Assembly (NCBI GenBank): GCA_003552765.1
Contig: PUOI01000633.1
Coordinates: 1 to 5,913 of the forward strand
DNA from: Candidatus Hydrogenedentota bacterium
GTDB taxonomy: Bacteria > Hydrogenedentota > Hydrogenedentia > Hydrogenedentales > SLHB01
Reading direction: 5' to 3'
Length of the DNA: 5,913 nucleotides
Positions within the stretch are counted from its first letter, which is position 1, and each line of letters begins with the position of its first letter. This document shows, one piece after another, positions 1 to 5,772 of this stretch. Under the pieces are notes generated by a model, which searched no databases, was not told the origin of the DNA, and saw only the letters and a list, made by a program, of their open reading frames with translations. A program made the translations under genes and the position numbers.

Positions 1-25
1 GGTCAACAGATCCGCGGTTTTGCTA
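1..25. repeat. 25-bp direct repeat, copy 1
   Basis: This 25-bp stretch recurs at 147-171 with two mismatches (positions 8 and 16 of the unit), in the same orientation and 146 bp apart. The window begins exactly at the first repeat base, so the repeat may extend further left. Beyond the 25 bp the two copies diverge at once on the right. The second copy carries the stop codon of the phage-like gene, and this copy also ends in CTA (TAG on the minus strand). It may therefore be a duplicated 3' gene end, or one unit of a dispersed repeat. Confidence 0.7.
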
Positions 26-75
26 GTACTCTGTCCGCCTTTGAATCGTGGGTGACGTCTCTTCTTGGCGGTGAC

Positions 76-124
76 GTAGCACGGGCTTCCAGCCCGTGAT
101 TCATGGCCTGGAAGGCCATGCCAC
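76..124. repeat. REP-like inverted hairpin doublet (BIME-like)
   Basis: Two perfect 8-bp hairpins with 3-nt loops lie 3 nt apart: 80-98 (CACGGGCT-TCC-AGCCCGTG) and 102-120 (CATGGCCT-GGA-AGGCCATG). They are inverted copies of one another: read on the minus strand, the second becomes GTGG plus a stem with the same CTTCCAG core as the first, which is preceded by GTAG at 76-79. Differences between the two stems are compensatory (C-G versus T-A, G-C versus C-G), so both stay fully paired. A GTRG foot beside a short palindrome, in inverted pairs, is the hallmark of REP elements mobilised by RAYT (REP-associated tyrosine) transposases. No transposase is in the window, so this would be a non-autonomous copy. 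Lying just downstream of a gene stop is also typical. Assignment to a specific REP family is inference. Confidence 0.75.
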
Positions 125-146
125 CTCTAAGCGCGTTCACTTCGGC

Positions 147-171
147 GGTCAACGGATCCGCAGTTTTGCTA
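147..171. repeat. 25-bp direct repeat, copy 2
   Basis: Second copy of the 25-bp sequence at 1-25 (23 of 25 bases identical). Its last three bases are the TAG stop codon, read on the minus strand, of the phage-like gene ending at 169. The two copies bracket the REP-like doublet, with about 50 bp on one side and 22 bp on the other. Confidence 0.7.
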
Positions 172-801
172 TTCGCTTTCCAGCGAACGTTCCAGCATCG
201 CCATGAGTTCAACTTGCCGCGGGCCATAGATGTCCGCCTGGCGAAGGATGTCTAGCGCGGCGCGGCACTTGAGCTGGAACGTCTGGAGGTCGCCTGCCGC
301 CTTGGCTTTCCGGGCCGATTCGTAGACCCGTTCGAACTTCAGCCGGTCCCTGCTTGCGCCAGCCGAATCATCCTGGCCTTCCTGGCGCGCCAACTCCTGT
401 ATATACCGGCGTACAGCCAGCGGGGGCGGCGGCTTGCCTTGCGCGCGCGCATTCATGGCGTGGACGGCGTGCACCGTACGCTTTTCGGCTTCCTTGGTCT
501 GGCTTGGGGAGACCTTGGCGGGGTCAAATGAGGTCAGGGAGTGGCGGCAGCCCGGATGAAACAATCCGTCTCGAACGGCGTGCTCCACGGTGGGCAGCCC
601 GGGAACCGCGCCGGTGAGGCTGACCACGGCCCCCACCCAGTCCAAACAGGCGTCGTCCTTATCCTGCGGCCCCACCACCTTGCAGATCTCCACGCCCGCC
701 GCCTTGAGCCGCTCCAGCATGCGCTGATGCGCATCGCTGGCGGCGGTTCGCCGTCCCGCCCTGGCTGCATCCCCGCGCACATCCTCTTGGTGTCCCATCA
801 T
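169..801 (-). CDS. Protein with phage minor-capsid-like Cys/His domain
   Basis: A 210-aa protein if started at the ATG at 801. Residues about 35-92 show a pattern I recognise from phage minor capsid/head morphogenesis proteins (SPP1 gp7 and minor-capsid-2 type): C40, then DDAC (C52) with W55, then VVSLTG, then a loop, then GLFHPGCRHSL (H82, C85, H87). In phages this module closes a protein needed for head assembly; the Cys/His set looks metal-binding, which is inference. The remaining ~115 residues are charged and probably helical, with a PPPP linker near residue 124. The usual long N-terminal head domain is absent, so this may be a remnant or a domain reused outside phage. The start is uncertain: the frame stays open to a TTG at 978, but that lies inside the candidate promoter and no Shine-Dalgarno precedes it. 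ATGs at 801 and 798 are the first plausible ones, again with only a weak purine stretch upstream. No phage genes are adjacent. The coding call is fairly sure; the function is tentative. Confidence 0.6.
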   Translation of the reverse strand: MMGHQEDVRGDAARAGRRTAASDAHQRMLERLKAAGVEICKVVGPQDKDDACLDWVGAVVSLTGAVPGLPTVEHAVRDGLFHPGCRHSLTSFDPAKVSPSQTKEAEKRTVHAVHAMNARAQGKPPPPLAVRRYIQELARQEGQDDSAGASRDRLKFERVYESARKAKAAGDLQTFQLKCRAALDILRQADIYGPRQVELMAMLERSLESE

Positions 802-959
802 CTCACACTCGCCCCCGCGATTCGGCGCGTTGTCCAAAAGTAGACGTTCATCTTCCGTTTTGAGGCGGCATGGCCAGGTTCCACGCCTCGCCCCATCTGT
901 GCGTGAAAGGACCAGCCGCCATGCCCGATCCCGATGCGGACCCAAGCGTCCGCTCGGAG

Positions 960-987
960 CATATAGTATCACGAGCAACGGCGTCAG
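960..987 (-). promoter_or_regulatory. Weak candidate promoter for the phage-like gene
   Basis: On the minus strand CTGACG (987-982) and TATATG (965-960) are separated by 16 bp, each matching the sigma-70 consensus at four of six positions. It lies between the pseudopilin A terminator and the gene starting near 801, where a promoter is needed if that terminator works. It would leave an untranslated leader of about 150 nt. A match this weak can occur by chance. Confidence 0.25.
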
Positions 988-1031
988 GTGGAATTAGGGC
1001 GGTTGGCAGGCCGGATATTGGTCTCGGCTAC

Positions 1032-1081
1032 AAAAAAGCGGCCGGTCCGCCCTCCTTGGTTTAGGAGAGCAAACCGGCCGC
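1032..1081 (-). terminator. Rho-independent terminator of pseudopilin A
   Basis: Read on the minus strand: a perfect 9-bp outer stem (GCGGCCGGT at 1081-1073 with its complement at 1046-1038), an inner 5-bp stem (CTCCT/AGGAG, 1067-1063 with 1056-1052) and a 6-nt loop, followed directly by six T (1037-1032). It begins 57 nt after the pseudopilin A stop. The T tract exists only in the minus direction, so it is unidirectional. It is unrelated in sequence to the three repeated hairpins elsewhere in the window and is the strongest terminator here. It separates the pilin from the phage-like gene. Confidence 0.9.
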
Positions 1082-1138
1082 ATCGGCGTTACGTCACTCG
1101 CTTCAGTCTGGAAGCGGTGAGGGCTTCAGGCGGTCACA

Positions 1139-2206
1139 TCAACCCCAGCCGCCGGTGAACGGAATAACCAAGTGCGCTTGCGTGCCAGCCGCGTTCTCGG
1201 GGTATCCATCCTCGGGCGCAAGCCACTGAATGGGGTACGACTCGTTGAAGCGAATGAACTCTACGTGTCCGTCCATGAACAAGACATTCGCTCCGCCCGG
1301 CAGATGGTTGAACTGCTGCACGCTGCCTCGTCCGCCAGCGCCGCCGGGATCCCAGCCTTCTCCCCACGGCGGCGTCTGCATCATGGAATAGTAGTCGAAC
1401 TTCACCGCGATGCTGCTCTGTGCTTCCGCGCCCGCGGCGGGATTGTTGATATCGGTGATGAAGAACCGTTCGATGCCGTCCCGCAGGCGCGGATAGGTAT
1501 CCGGCAGGGGCGAACCATCATCGTCAAGGTTGTACACGGTCCCGTCATAGTTGTACCCGAGATGGCGATCCTGGGCCGCGTTGATGTCGTCGTAGCCCTT
1601 GTCCCGTTTGATTTCCACCAAGTCCCATTCCTCCGGAGCGCCCCGATCATGATGGTCGCCGGGGTAGATGTCATGCACATACTCGTGTCCGTAGAGGGGG
1701 TGCTCAATGTTGATGTAGTCGCAGATCTGCGAGATGGTGCGCGTCGCGTGCGCCAGGTAGACATATGAGATCGGATGAGACAAAAACGCGTCCTGCACAT
1801 CCCGGGATCCCGCATCGTTGTACTGATCGCGCTGCTGCATCTCCTCGAAGGTCTCTTGCAGGTCTTCCCCCAGTCCAAGCTCCCCGGGCCGTGCATCCGA
1901 GGGACAGACCTTGATATTGATGTCGGTCCAATAATCGGGGTAAATGGACAATCCCCGCACGCCCTTGAAGCCTGAATAGCCCGCTGTATAGCGGTTCTGT
2001 CCTGGCGGGAAGTACTCGCCCCGCGCTTCATTGGCGTACATCGCAAAGATTTGGCCGAACTGACGCAGGTTGTTGGCGCAGCTCGCCCGGCGCGCCGCTT
2101 CCCGAGCCCGCGCCAAGGCCGGCAGCAGAATCGCCGCCAGGATGCCGATGATGGCGATAACCACCAGTAGTTCGATTAGGGTGAAACCTTTCCTTTGTGC
2201 TTTCAT
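1139..2206 (-). CDS. Type II secretion-like pseudopilin A, H-X9-DG type
   Basis: A 355-aa prepilin. The type III signal [12 protein letters not shown] predicts cleavage after G7 by a prepilin peptidase, N-methylation of F8, and Glu at mature position 5 (E12); residues 8-32 form the hydrophobic assembly helix. Conserved blocks follow: [18 protein letters not shown] (43-60), IYPDYWTD and CPSD (88-104), LSHPISYVY (142-150), [19 protein letters not shown] (240-258), and the C-terminal [19 protein letters not shown] (299-317). The last is the prepilin-associated H-X9-DG motif, here with ten residues between His and DG. Proteins of this family are numerous in Planctomycetes, Lentisphaerae and Hydrogenedentes and are presumed envelope pseudopilins; their individual jobs are unknown. 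The region 105-235 is acidic and unlike its paralogue. The start is set by AGGAG 8 nt upstream. Paralogue: 4417-5502. Confidence 0.93.
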   Translation of the reverse strand: MKAQRKGFTLIELLVVIAIIGILAAILLPALARAREAARRASCANNLRQFGQIFAMYANEARGEYFPPGQNRYTAGYSGFKGVRGLSIYPDYWTDINIKVCPSDARPGELGLGEDLQETFEEMQQRDQYNDAGSRDVQDAFLSHPISYVYLAHATRTISQICDYINIEHPLYGHEYVHDIYPGDHHDRGAPEEWDLVEIKRDKGYDDINAAQDRHLGYNYDGTVYNLDDDGSPLPDTYPRLRDGIERFFITDINNPAAGAEAQSSIAVKFDYYSMMQTPPWGEGWDPGGAGGRGSVQQFNHLPGGANVLFMDGHVEFIRFNESYPIQWLAPEDGYPENAAGTQAHLVIPFTGGWG

Positions 2207-2363
2207 TGGTTCTTCTCCTATTGAAACAGCGTCTTGCCCTTGGATTACTTGCTCAGCTTCGTTTGCCCTTTCTCTTTCCTCTTTTCCTTTTCCCGTGCGG
2301 GCGGCGAGCCCTTTGAACGCCGATACTCTCCCAACTCATACTGATCCTGCAGTACCGAGCAAT
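2207..2363 (-). promoter_or_regulatory. Conserved long leader of pseudopilin A
   Basis: An untranslated stretch of about 157 nt between the predicted transcription start (near 2363) and the ATG. Most of it aligns with the leader at 5503-5652. Identical or nearly identical blocks include GTTGGGAGAGTATCGGCG, a GGGCTCGCCGCCCG block, a purine-only stretch (this copy has about 7 nt more), GAAGCTGAGCA and AGGGCAAGAC shortly before the AGGAG site. Possible pairings are CGGCG/CGCCG around an 11-nt loop and CCC/GGG around a 4-nt loop directly after it. No convincing ORF lies inside. I could not match it to a riboswitch class I know. It may be a cis-regulatory RNA or an mRNA-stability leader. Confidence 0.6.
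2215..2219 (-). promoter_or_regulatory. Ribosome binding site of pseudopilin A
   Basis: AGGAG on the minus strand, 8 nt before the ATG at 2206. The same site with the same spacing precedes pseudopilin B (5515-5511). It confirms that translation starts at MKAQRKG, which is needed for a correct prepilin signal. Confidence 0.85.
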
Positions 2364-2369
2364 AAATTT

Positions 2370-2398
2370 ACGCTAGCATAACCTGCCTGTAATGTCAA
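2370..2398 (-). promoter_or_regulatory. Sigma-70 promoter of pseudopilin A, extended -10
   Basis: Minus strand: perfect -35 TTGACA (2398-2393), 17-bp spacer, -10 TAGCGT (2375-2370) preceded by TGC, which makes it an extended -10. The -10 keeps the key T1, A2 and T6. The same arrangement with the same 17-bp spacing recurs before pseudopilin B. A start near 2363 is expected. Confidence 0.72.
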
Positions 2399-2451
2399 CA
2401 TACATGTTGCTTTGATTCAGTACAGTATGATAATGAAGCATATGATCCACT

Positions 2452-2471
2452 AAAAACGTTATAATAAGCGT
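2452..2471 (-). terminator. Second, weak terminator of the tandem pair
   Basis: On the minus strand an imperfect hairpin (ACG-TTA pairing with TAA-CGT, one bulged C, 3-nt loop) is followed by a T run. It occupies the same place relative to the main terminator as the better hairpin at 5740-5759. It probably backs up the terminator at 2485-2530 and shields the pilin promoter from read-through. It is weak on its own; the support is positional conservation. Confidence 0.4.
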
Positions 2472-2484
2472 GAATATATTCCCC

Positions 2485-2530
2485 AAAAGCAGCAACGCCC
2501 GGCTTCCTTTCGTCAGGAAACCGGGCGTTG
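2485..2530 (-). terminator. Repeated hairpin terminator, copy 1 (beta-helix gene)
   Basis: Inverted arms of 14 nt at 2494-2507 and 2516-2529, with C2493/G2530 adding a pair, around an 8-nt loop. The single mismatch is C/A on the plus strand but a G-U wobble in minus-strand RNA, which agrees with minus-strand use. The T tract is short (TTTT, 2488-2485) and starts 4 nt after the stem, so termination may be incomplete. It lies about 75 nt after the stop of the beta-helix gene. The same arms recur at 4235-4270 and 5782-5817. Confidence 0.8.
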
Positions 2531-2603
2531 TGTGGTGTGTTACTCTTGCGAGCGTCCAAGAAATGTGGCCTGAACGCTCGGCGTTAAGGAGGTGAGCCGC
2601 CGT

Positions 2604-3995
2604 TTATCGGCGCTTGCGCCGCATGCGGGCCAAGCCCATCAGCGCAATCGCGCCGCCCGCGGCCGCTAAGCCCGCCAAGCCGGCGGCTGGCGCCTGAACT
2701 TCTTCCACGCGAAGCACGATTTCAAACTCTTGGGGAACATCAAAGTCGGGATGTTCCACCACCACGGTGTACGTACCCGCTTGTTCCACGGTGGCGTCGT
2801 CGATGTCCAAGTAATTGTTTATCTCGTCTTCAATTTCCTCGCCCTCGAAGTACCACCGGAACGTGGCGTCGGCCTCGAACTCCTCGTGAAGCAGCACCGG
2901 CCCGAGCCGGGTAGAGCCCTCCGGCGCGACAAACACGAGCGTACTGGGGTCGGTCTCGATGAGGCTCAAGACGTACGGCAAGTCCCGTGCGCCTAGATTC
3001 CCACCGTCATCAGCGGCTCCGATGGCGGGGGAGCCCGCACCCAGCCTAAGATTGCCAGCTGCCGCATCAACGAAGAGGGGATCCTCGTCGATGTCCGACT
3101 CATGGATCGAATTCGTTATGTCATCCGCCGCCTCCACGTCGTTAGGATCGTTACCGAAGATGATGCTGTTCGAGACCTCGAATCCGCCCCTAATTACGTA
3201 TTCGTTTTCCCCGTCAATCACGTTGCCCGTGAACGTGGAGTAGTCAACCGGGATACCGGAGACGTCCGTAAAGATCGCGCTGCCGCCGCCCCAGTCGGGG
3301 CCCGAGGTATTGTTGAGGAAGATACTATTGGTAATGCTGCCCGAGGTCTCGAAGCGGTAGAGAATCGCGCCGCCCAACGAATCCCCTGTGTTGTCCTCGA
3401 AGATACAATCCTCGACGTGGAGGGTTCCCGTGTTGTCGGCCGTTATCGCGGCCCCCATGCCCGCTTGGTTGTTCACAAAGTGACACTGGACAACCGTGGC
3501 CTCCACATCTTCGACGTCATCTTCCGCCGCCACCAGCACGGCGCCGCGGTTGCTCGAGGCATTCTGAATCCTGAAGCCGTCGATACGATTCCCCGTGCTG
3601 CCTTCGTCGCCGAAGAAAATCACGGCCCCATCGGCGTGGCCGGAGAGGTCCCCGGCGTCGCCTACGTCCGATCCGTCAAGCACCGTGGGGTTAGCCCATG
3701 GGTTGCGATCGCCAAGACTACCGCCGACTTGAAAACCGCCGTAGGCTTCCACTCCGCCCGGCCACGCAATTGGGTCGGACAACTCGTATGTGCCTTCCGC
3801 GACCCATACATCCTCATTGTTGGCCGCCGCCGTGTCCACGGCCTCTTGGAGGCTGGAGAACGCGTTGTCCCAGTCCGAGCCATCCTCATCGCCGGCCCCG
3901 CCGGGAACCACATGGACTTGCGCCCCTACCGACAAACCGAGAACCATACACAGCCCCACAACCAACGTCTGAACTAGCTTCGCCCTGTTACCCAT
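2604..3995 (-). CDS. Secreted beta-helix protein with Ig-like domain and C-terminal anchor
   Basis: A 463-aa exported protein. Residues 1-25 are a Sec signal peptide (K6, hydrophobic 7-23, VGA before Q26). Residues 27-340 look like a right-handed parallel beta-helix: the entry motif SDWDNAFSSLQEAVDTA...DVWVAEGTY (40-70), then repeated turns such as VEDCIFEDNT and ITNSIFLNNT, ending in DPLFVDAAAGNLRLGAGSPAIGA (305-327), the 'choice-of-anchor Q' signature. Residues about 345-432 resemble an Ig-like domain (FRWYFEGEEI...AGTYTVVV) without a disulfide. Residues 435-463 (PAAGLAGLAAAGGAIALMG plus RMRRKRR) form a membrane-spanning, basic-tailed sorting signal comparable in layout to PEP-CTERM but without that motif. 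The chain is very acidic and probably surface-exposed, perhaps carbohydrate-binding; no catalytic residues are evident. The frame is open to 4184, but the ATG at 3995 has AAGGAG 7 nt upstream and gives the signal peptide. Confidence 0.88.
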   Translation of the reverse strand: MGNRAKLVQTLVVGLCMVLGLSVGAQVHVVPGGAGDEDGSDWDNAFSSLQEAVDTAAANNEDVWVAEGTYELSDPIAWPGGVEAYGGFQVGGSLGDRNPWANPTVLDGSDVGDAGDLSGHADGAVIFFGDEGSTGNRIDGFRIQNASSNRGAVLVAAEDDVEDVEATVVQCHFVNNQAGMGAAITADNTGTLHVEDCIFEDNTGDSLGGAILYRFETSGSITNSIFLNNTSGPDWGGGSAIFTDVSGIPVDYSTFTGNVIDGENEYVIRGGFEVSNSIIFGNDPNDVEAADDITNSIHESDIDEDPLFVDAAAGNLRLGAGSPAIGAADDGGNLGARDLPYVLSLIETDPSTLVFVAPEGSTRLGPVLLHEEFEADATFRWYFEGEEIEDEINNYLDIDDATVEQAGTYTVVVEHPDFDVPQEFEIVLRVEEVQAPAAGLAGLAAAGGAIALMGLARMRRKRR

Positions 3996-4002
3996 TGCCC
4001 TA

Positions 4003-4008
4003 CTCCTT
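4003..4008 (-). promoter_or_regulatory. Ribosome binding site that fixes the beta-helix gene start
   Basis: AAGGAG on the minus strand, 7 nt before the ATG at 3995. The in-frame upstream candidates (4184, 4037, 4016) lack such a site and would put a long basic extension in front of a well-formed signal peptide. They would also require part of the leader hairpin to be coding. Confidence 0.82.
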
Positions 4009-4041
4009 CTTTCCATTTTTCCGTAAGCTCCAACCATGCCC

Positions 4042-4063
4042 GTGGGAACTTCCCATTTCCCAC
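4042..4063 (-). promoter_or_regulatory. Hairpin in the leader of the beta-helix gene
   Basis: A perfect 7-bp inverted repeat (GTGGGAA/TTCCCAC) with an 8-nt loop lies about 47 nt before the start codon. A second, 5-bp hairpin (ATCGT/ACGAT, 4089-4108) would sit at the very 5' end of the transcript if the promoter call is right. No T run follows either, so they are not terminators. They may affect mRNA stability or translation. This leader, about 110 nt, is not homologous to the pilin leaders. Confidence 0.4.
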
Positions 4064-4113
4064 CTGCCCTGTTTACTCCGCGGCGCACATCGTATCCTTT
4101 ACCACGATACCAT

Positions 4114-4144
4114 AATCTAACATGTACCCTACTGGTTATGTCAA
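4114..4144 (-). promoter_or_regulatory. Candidate promoter of the beta-helix gene
   Basis: Minus strand: perfect TTGACA (4144-4139), then TAGATT (4119-4114) preceded by TGT as an extended -10. The spacer is 19 bp, longer than the ideal 17, which the TGn element could offset. GTTGACA is also the -35 of both pilin promoters. The surrounding region 4120-4230 is AT-rich compared with the rest of the window, as expected upstream of a promoter. Confidence 0.5.
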
Positions 4145-4225
4145 CCCACAAGAACACAGAGTATGCAGTTTGTCTATAAATCAAAAAATAAAGACTAATA
4201 CAATCGAAGACTCTAATGAGATTCC

Positions 4226-4270
4226 AAAAACGAAAACGCCCGGCTTCCGTTCGTCAGGAAACCGGGCGTT
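4226..4270 (-). terminator. Repeated hairpin terminator, copy 2 (pseudopilin B)
   Basis: The same 14-nt arms as the copies at 2494 and 5782 (here 4235-4248 and 4257-4270), an 8-nt loop, and the same G-U wobble in minus-strand RNA. Here the T tract is strong: the stem runs into TTTT, then CG, then TTTTT (4236-4226). It lies about 146 nt after the pseudopilin B stop, the longest 3' untranslated region here. The stretch 4271-4416 shows no convincing gene. Confidence 0.85.
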
Positions 4271-4416
4271 GTTTGCTGTCATCCAACGCAGTCTTCGCCG
4301 CGTCAATCACACCGGTGCGAATCGTAGAGATTTCTCTTCATGCACTTCTCGGGCTGGCGCCAACCGGGGGGGCGCTTCTACGGCGCATTCCGTACATTGG
4401 TTCCCCAAATTGCCAT

Positions 4417-5502
4417 TCAGCCTGTGCCGCCCGCCAGGACCCAGAAGTGGCTGATGTAAGGCTCCTCGTAGTGGCGCCATGCCGCCAAGGATTCTGGATG
4501 AAGATCGTTCAGCAGCATGGGCGGCGCTTCCTCAAGCCGTACGAAGTTCACGTGACCGTCCATGTACAGGATGTTGCTGCCGCTGGGCGAGTGGTTGAAG
4601 TTCATGGTGCCTTGGCCACCGTAGTAGTGTTCACGCTCATACCCCACCGTATCTTTCATGACCACAATACTGCTTTGAGCCTGCGCGCCCGCGGCGGGGT
4701 TGTTGATGTCGGTGATGAAGAAGCGCTCGATGCCATCACGCAGACGGTTCTGCCAGACGGGACTCACTTCACCTCCTTCGTCATTTACGGAGTGTCCGGC
4801 CCCCCACCACGGACCGTTTTCCCATACTCCGCCCGAAATATCTCCCGCGCCAAAAACACGGCCGTCCTCGGTGGTCATGTAGCCTATGTCTGACGTGCAA
4901 GAGTCATCCACATGAGTCAGAGCGCCCTCCGCGGCCAATTGATGAAACTCGCCTACGCCACGCCAAGAAGGAGCGGCCTCATCTTCAAGCTCGAAGAACA
5001 GCATGGCGATTTCGGTGCCCGTGCGAACAGGGTAGGGGAAGTAGTAGTAGGATATGGGGTGGGAGAGTAGGTGCATAATGCACATGGTCCGCTCCCAATC
5101 CTCGCCGTAGGGGCTGTTGGAAATGCGTTGGATCTGGCCGCCGAAGTCAGCCTCAATGGTCACGGGAAGCTGGTCCATCTCACCGCCGGGATCGCTGGGA
5201 CACCGCGCGATCGCGGGATCGGTCCAGTAATCCGGGTAGATCGCCTCGGCATTGAAGCCGAACAGACGGTCTTCCAAATACCCGCGGTAATACATGGCCG
5301 GCGGGTAGTATTCGCCCCGAGTTTCATTGGCGTACATCGCGAAGATCTGGCCGAACTGGCGCAGGTTGTTGGCGCAGCTCGCGCGGCGCGCGGCTTCCCG
5401 GGCGCGGGCCAAGGCGGGCAATAGGATGGCCGCCAGTATGCCGATGATGGCGATCACCACCAGCAATTCGATCAGCGTGAAGCCTTTCCGTTGTGCTTTC
5501 AT
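4417..5502 (-). CDS. Type II secretion-like pseudopilin B, H-X9-DG type
   Basis: A 361-aa prepilin, paralogue of pseudopilin A. Residues 1-60 are identical to A: type III signal with cleavage after G7, F8 and E12 as the methylated residue and Glu5, and hydrophobic helix 8-32. Further shared blocks are IYPDYWTD and CPSD (88-104), LSHPISYYY (146-154), [19 protein letters not shown] (253-271) and [19 protein letters not shown] (302-320), again with ten residues between His and DG. The middle (105-250) is different in sequence, rich in Gly, Trp, Asp and Glu, and adds two Cys (141, 202). This fits a conserved pilin scaffold with a variable exposed face. It has its own promoter and leader, AGGAG 8 nt before the ATG, and its own terminator. 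Presumed location is the cell envelope; its partner and substrate are unknown. Confidence 0.93.
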   Translation of the reverse strand: MKAQRKGFTLIELLVVIAIIGILAAILLPALARAREAARRASCANNLRQFGQIFAMYANETRGEYYPPAMYYRGYLEDRLFGFNAEAIYPDYWTDPAIARCPSDPGGEMDQLPVTIEADFGGQIQRISNSPYGEDWERTMCIMHLLSHPISYYYFPYPVRTGTEIAMLFFELEDEAAPSWRGVGEFHQLAAEGALTHVDDSCTSDIGYMTTEDGRVFGAGDISGGVWENGPWWGAGHSVNDEGGEVSPVWQNRLRDGIERFFITDINNPAAGAQAQSSIVVMKDTVGYEREHYYGGQGTMNFNHSPSGSNILYMDGHVNFVRLEEAPPMLLNDLHPESLAAWRHYEEPYISHFWVLAGGTG

Positions 5503-5652
5503 TGTCTCTTCTCCTCTTGAAACAGTGTCTTGCCCTCGGATTAGCTGCTCAGCTTCATGTGCCCTTTCTCTTTTCGTTTTCCCGCGCGGGCGGCGAGCCC
5601 TTCGAGCGCCGATACTCTCCCAACTTATAGTAATGCTGGAGTAACGAGCAGT
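5503..5652 (-). promoter_or_regulatory. Conserved long leader of pseudopilin B
   Basis: About 150 nt between the predicted transcription start (near 5652) and the ATG at 5502. It matches the leader at 2207-2363 along most of its length, including GTTGGGAGAGTATCGGCG, the GGGCTCGCCGCCCG block and AGGGCAAGAC, and ends in the AGGAG site at 5515-5511. Changes in the possible CGGCG/CGCCG stem fall in its loop (CTCGAAGGGCT versus TTCAAAGGGCT), leaving the stem intact. The CCC/GGG stem keeps its pairs while its loop changes from GCAC to GCGC. Its role is unknown; a regulatory RNA shared by the pilin genes is the leading idea. Confidence 0.6.
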
Positions 5653-5658
5653 AAATTT

Positions 5659-5687
5659 AAGTTAGCATAACCGGCTTGTTGTGTCAA
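5659..5687 (-). promoter_or_regulatory. Sigma-70 promoter of pseudopilin B, extended -10
   Basis: Minus strand: TTGACA (5687-5682), 17-bp spacer, TAACTT (5664-5659) preceded by TGC. Spacing and elements are the same as for pseudopilin A, and the spacer keeps GGTTATGC next to the -10 while the rest of it has drifted. That pattern of conservation supports the call. Confidence 0.75.
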
Positions 5688-5739
5688 CACGCAGTTGAAA
5701 GTCTTAAGTATAATATATAGCCTAAACAGATAACGCGCT

Positions 5740-5759
5740 AAAAACGCTCTCGCGAGCGT
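5740..5759 (-). terminator. Second terminator of the tandem pair
   Basis: Minus strand: a perfect 6-bp stem (ACGCTC/GAGCGT) closed by a GCGA tetraloop of GNRA type, followed directly by TTTT (5743-5740). It lies 22 nt past the main hairpin and about 50 nt before the pilin promoter. It likely stops read-through from the upstream anchored-protein gene. A weaker version occupies the same place at 2452-2471. Confidence 0.6.
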
Positions 5760-5772
5760 GGAGATATTGCCC

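Noticed and set aside
3..227. A 74-codon minus-strand frame running through the REP doublet
   Set aside because: It overlaps the end of the phage-like gene in another phase and its centre is simply the translated hairpins; such REP-derived frames are a frequent annotation artefact.
541..843. A 100-codon plus-strand frame opposite the phage-like gene
   Set aside because: Antisense to a frame with a recognisable Cys/His motif; no ribosome binding site and no family resemblance.
1402..2046. A 214-codon minus-strand frame inside pseudopilin A in another phase
   Set aside because: Composition is skewed to Arg, Ser, Thr and Met with no recognisable motif, whereas the overlapping frame encodes a clear prepilin.
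2207..2290. The AGGGCAAAC and AGGGCAAGACGC strings in the leader as a cyclic-di-GMP-I riboswitch
   Set aside because: They recall parts of the GEMM consensus, but the conserved core and receptor stems do not follow in order, and the second copy changes AGGGCAAAC to AGGGCACAT.
2585..2595. A perfect-looking Shine-Dalgarno (AAGGAGGTGA) on the plus strand
   Set aside because: No start codon with a usable frame follows at the right distance, and it lies just past the end of a minus-strand gene.
3102..3977. A 291-codon open frame on the plus strand opposite the beta-helix gene
   Set aside because: It is an antisense shadow of a well-supported gene; its translation shows no domain, signal or ribosome binding site, and long antisense frames are expected in GC-rich coding DNA.
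4271..4416. A small gene between pseudopilin B and its terminator
   Set aside because: Only very short frames exist (for example 12 codons after the stop) with no ribosome binding site; it is treated as a long 3' untranslated region.
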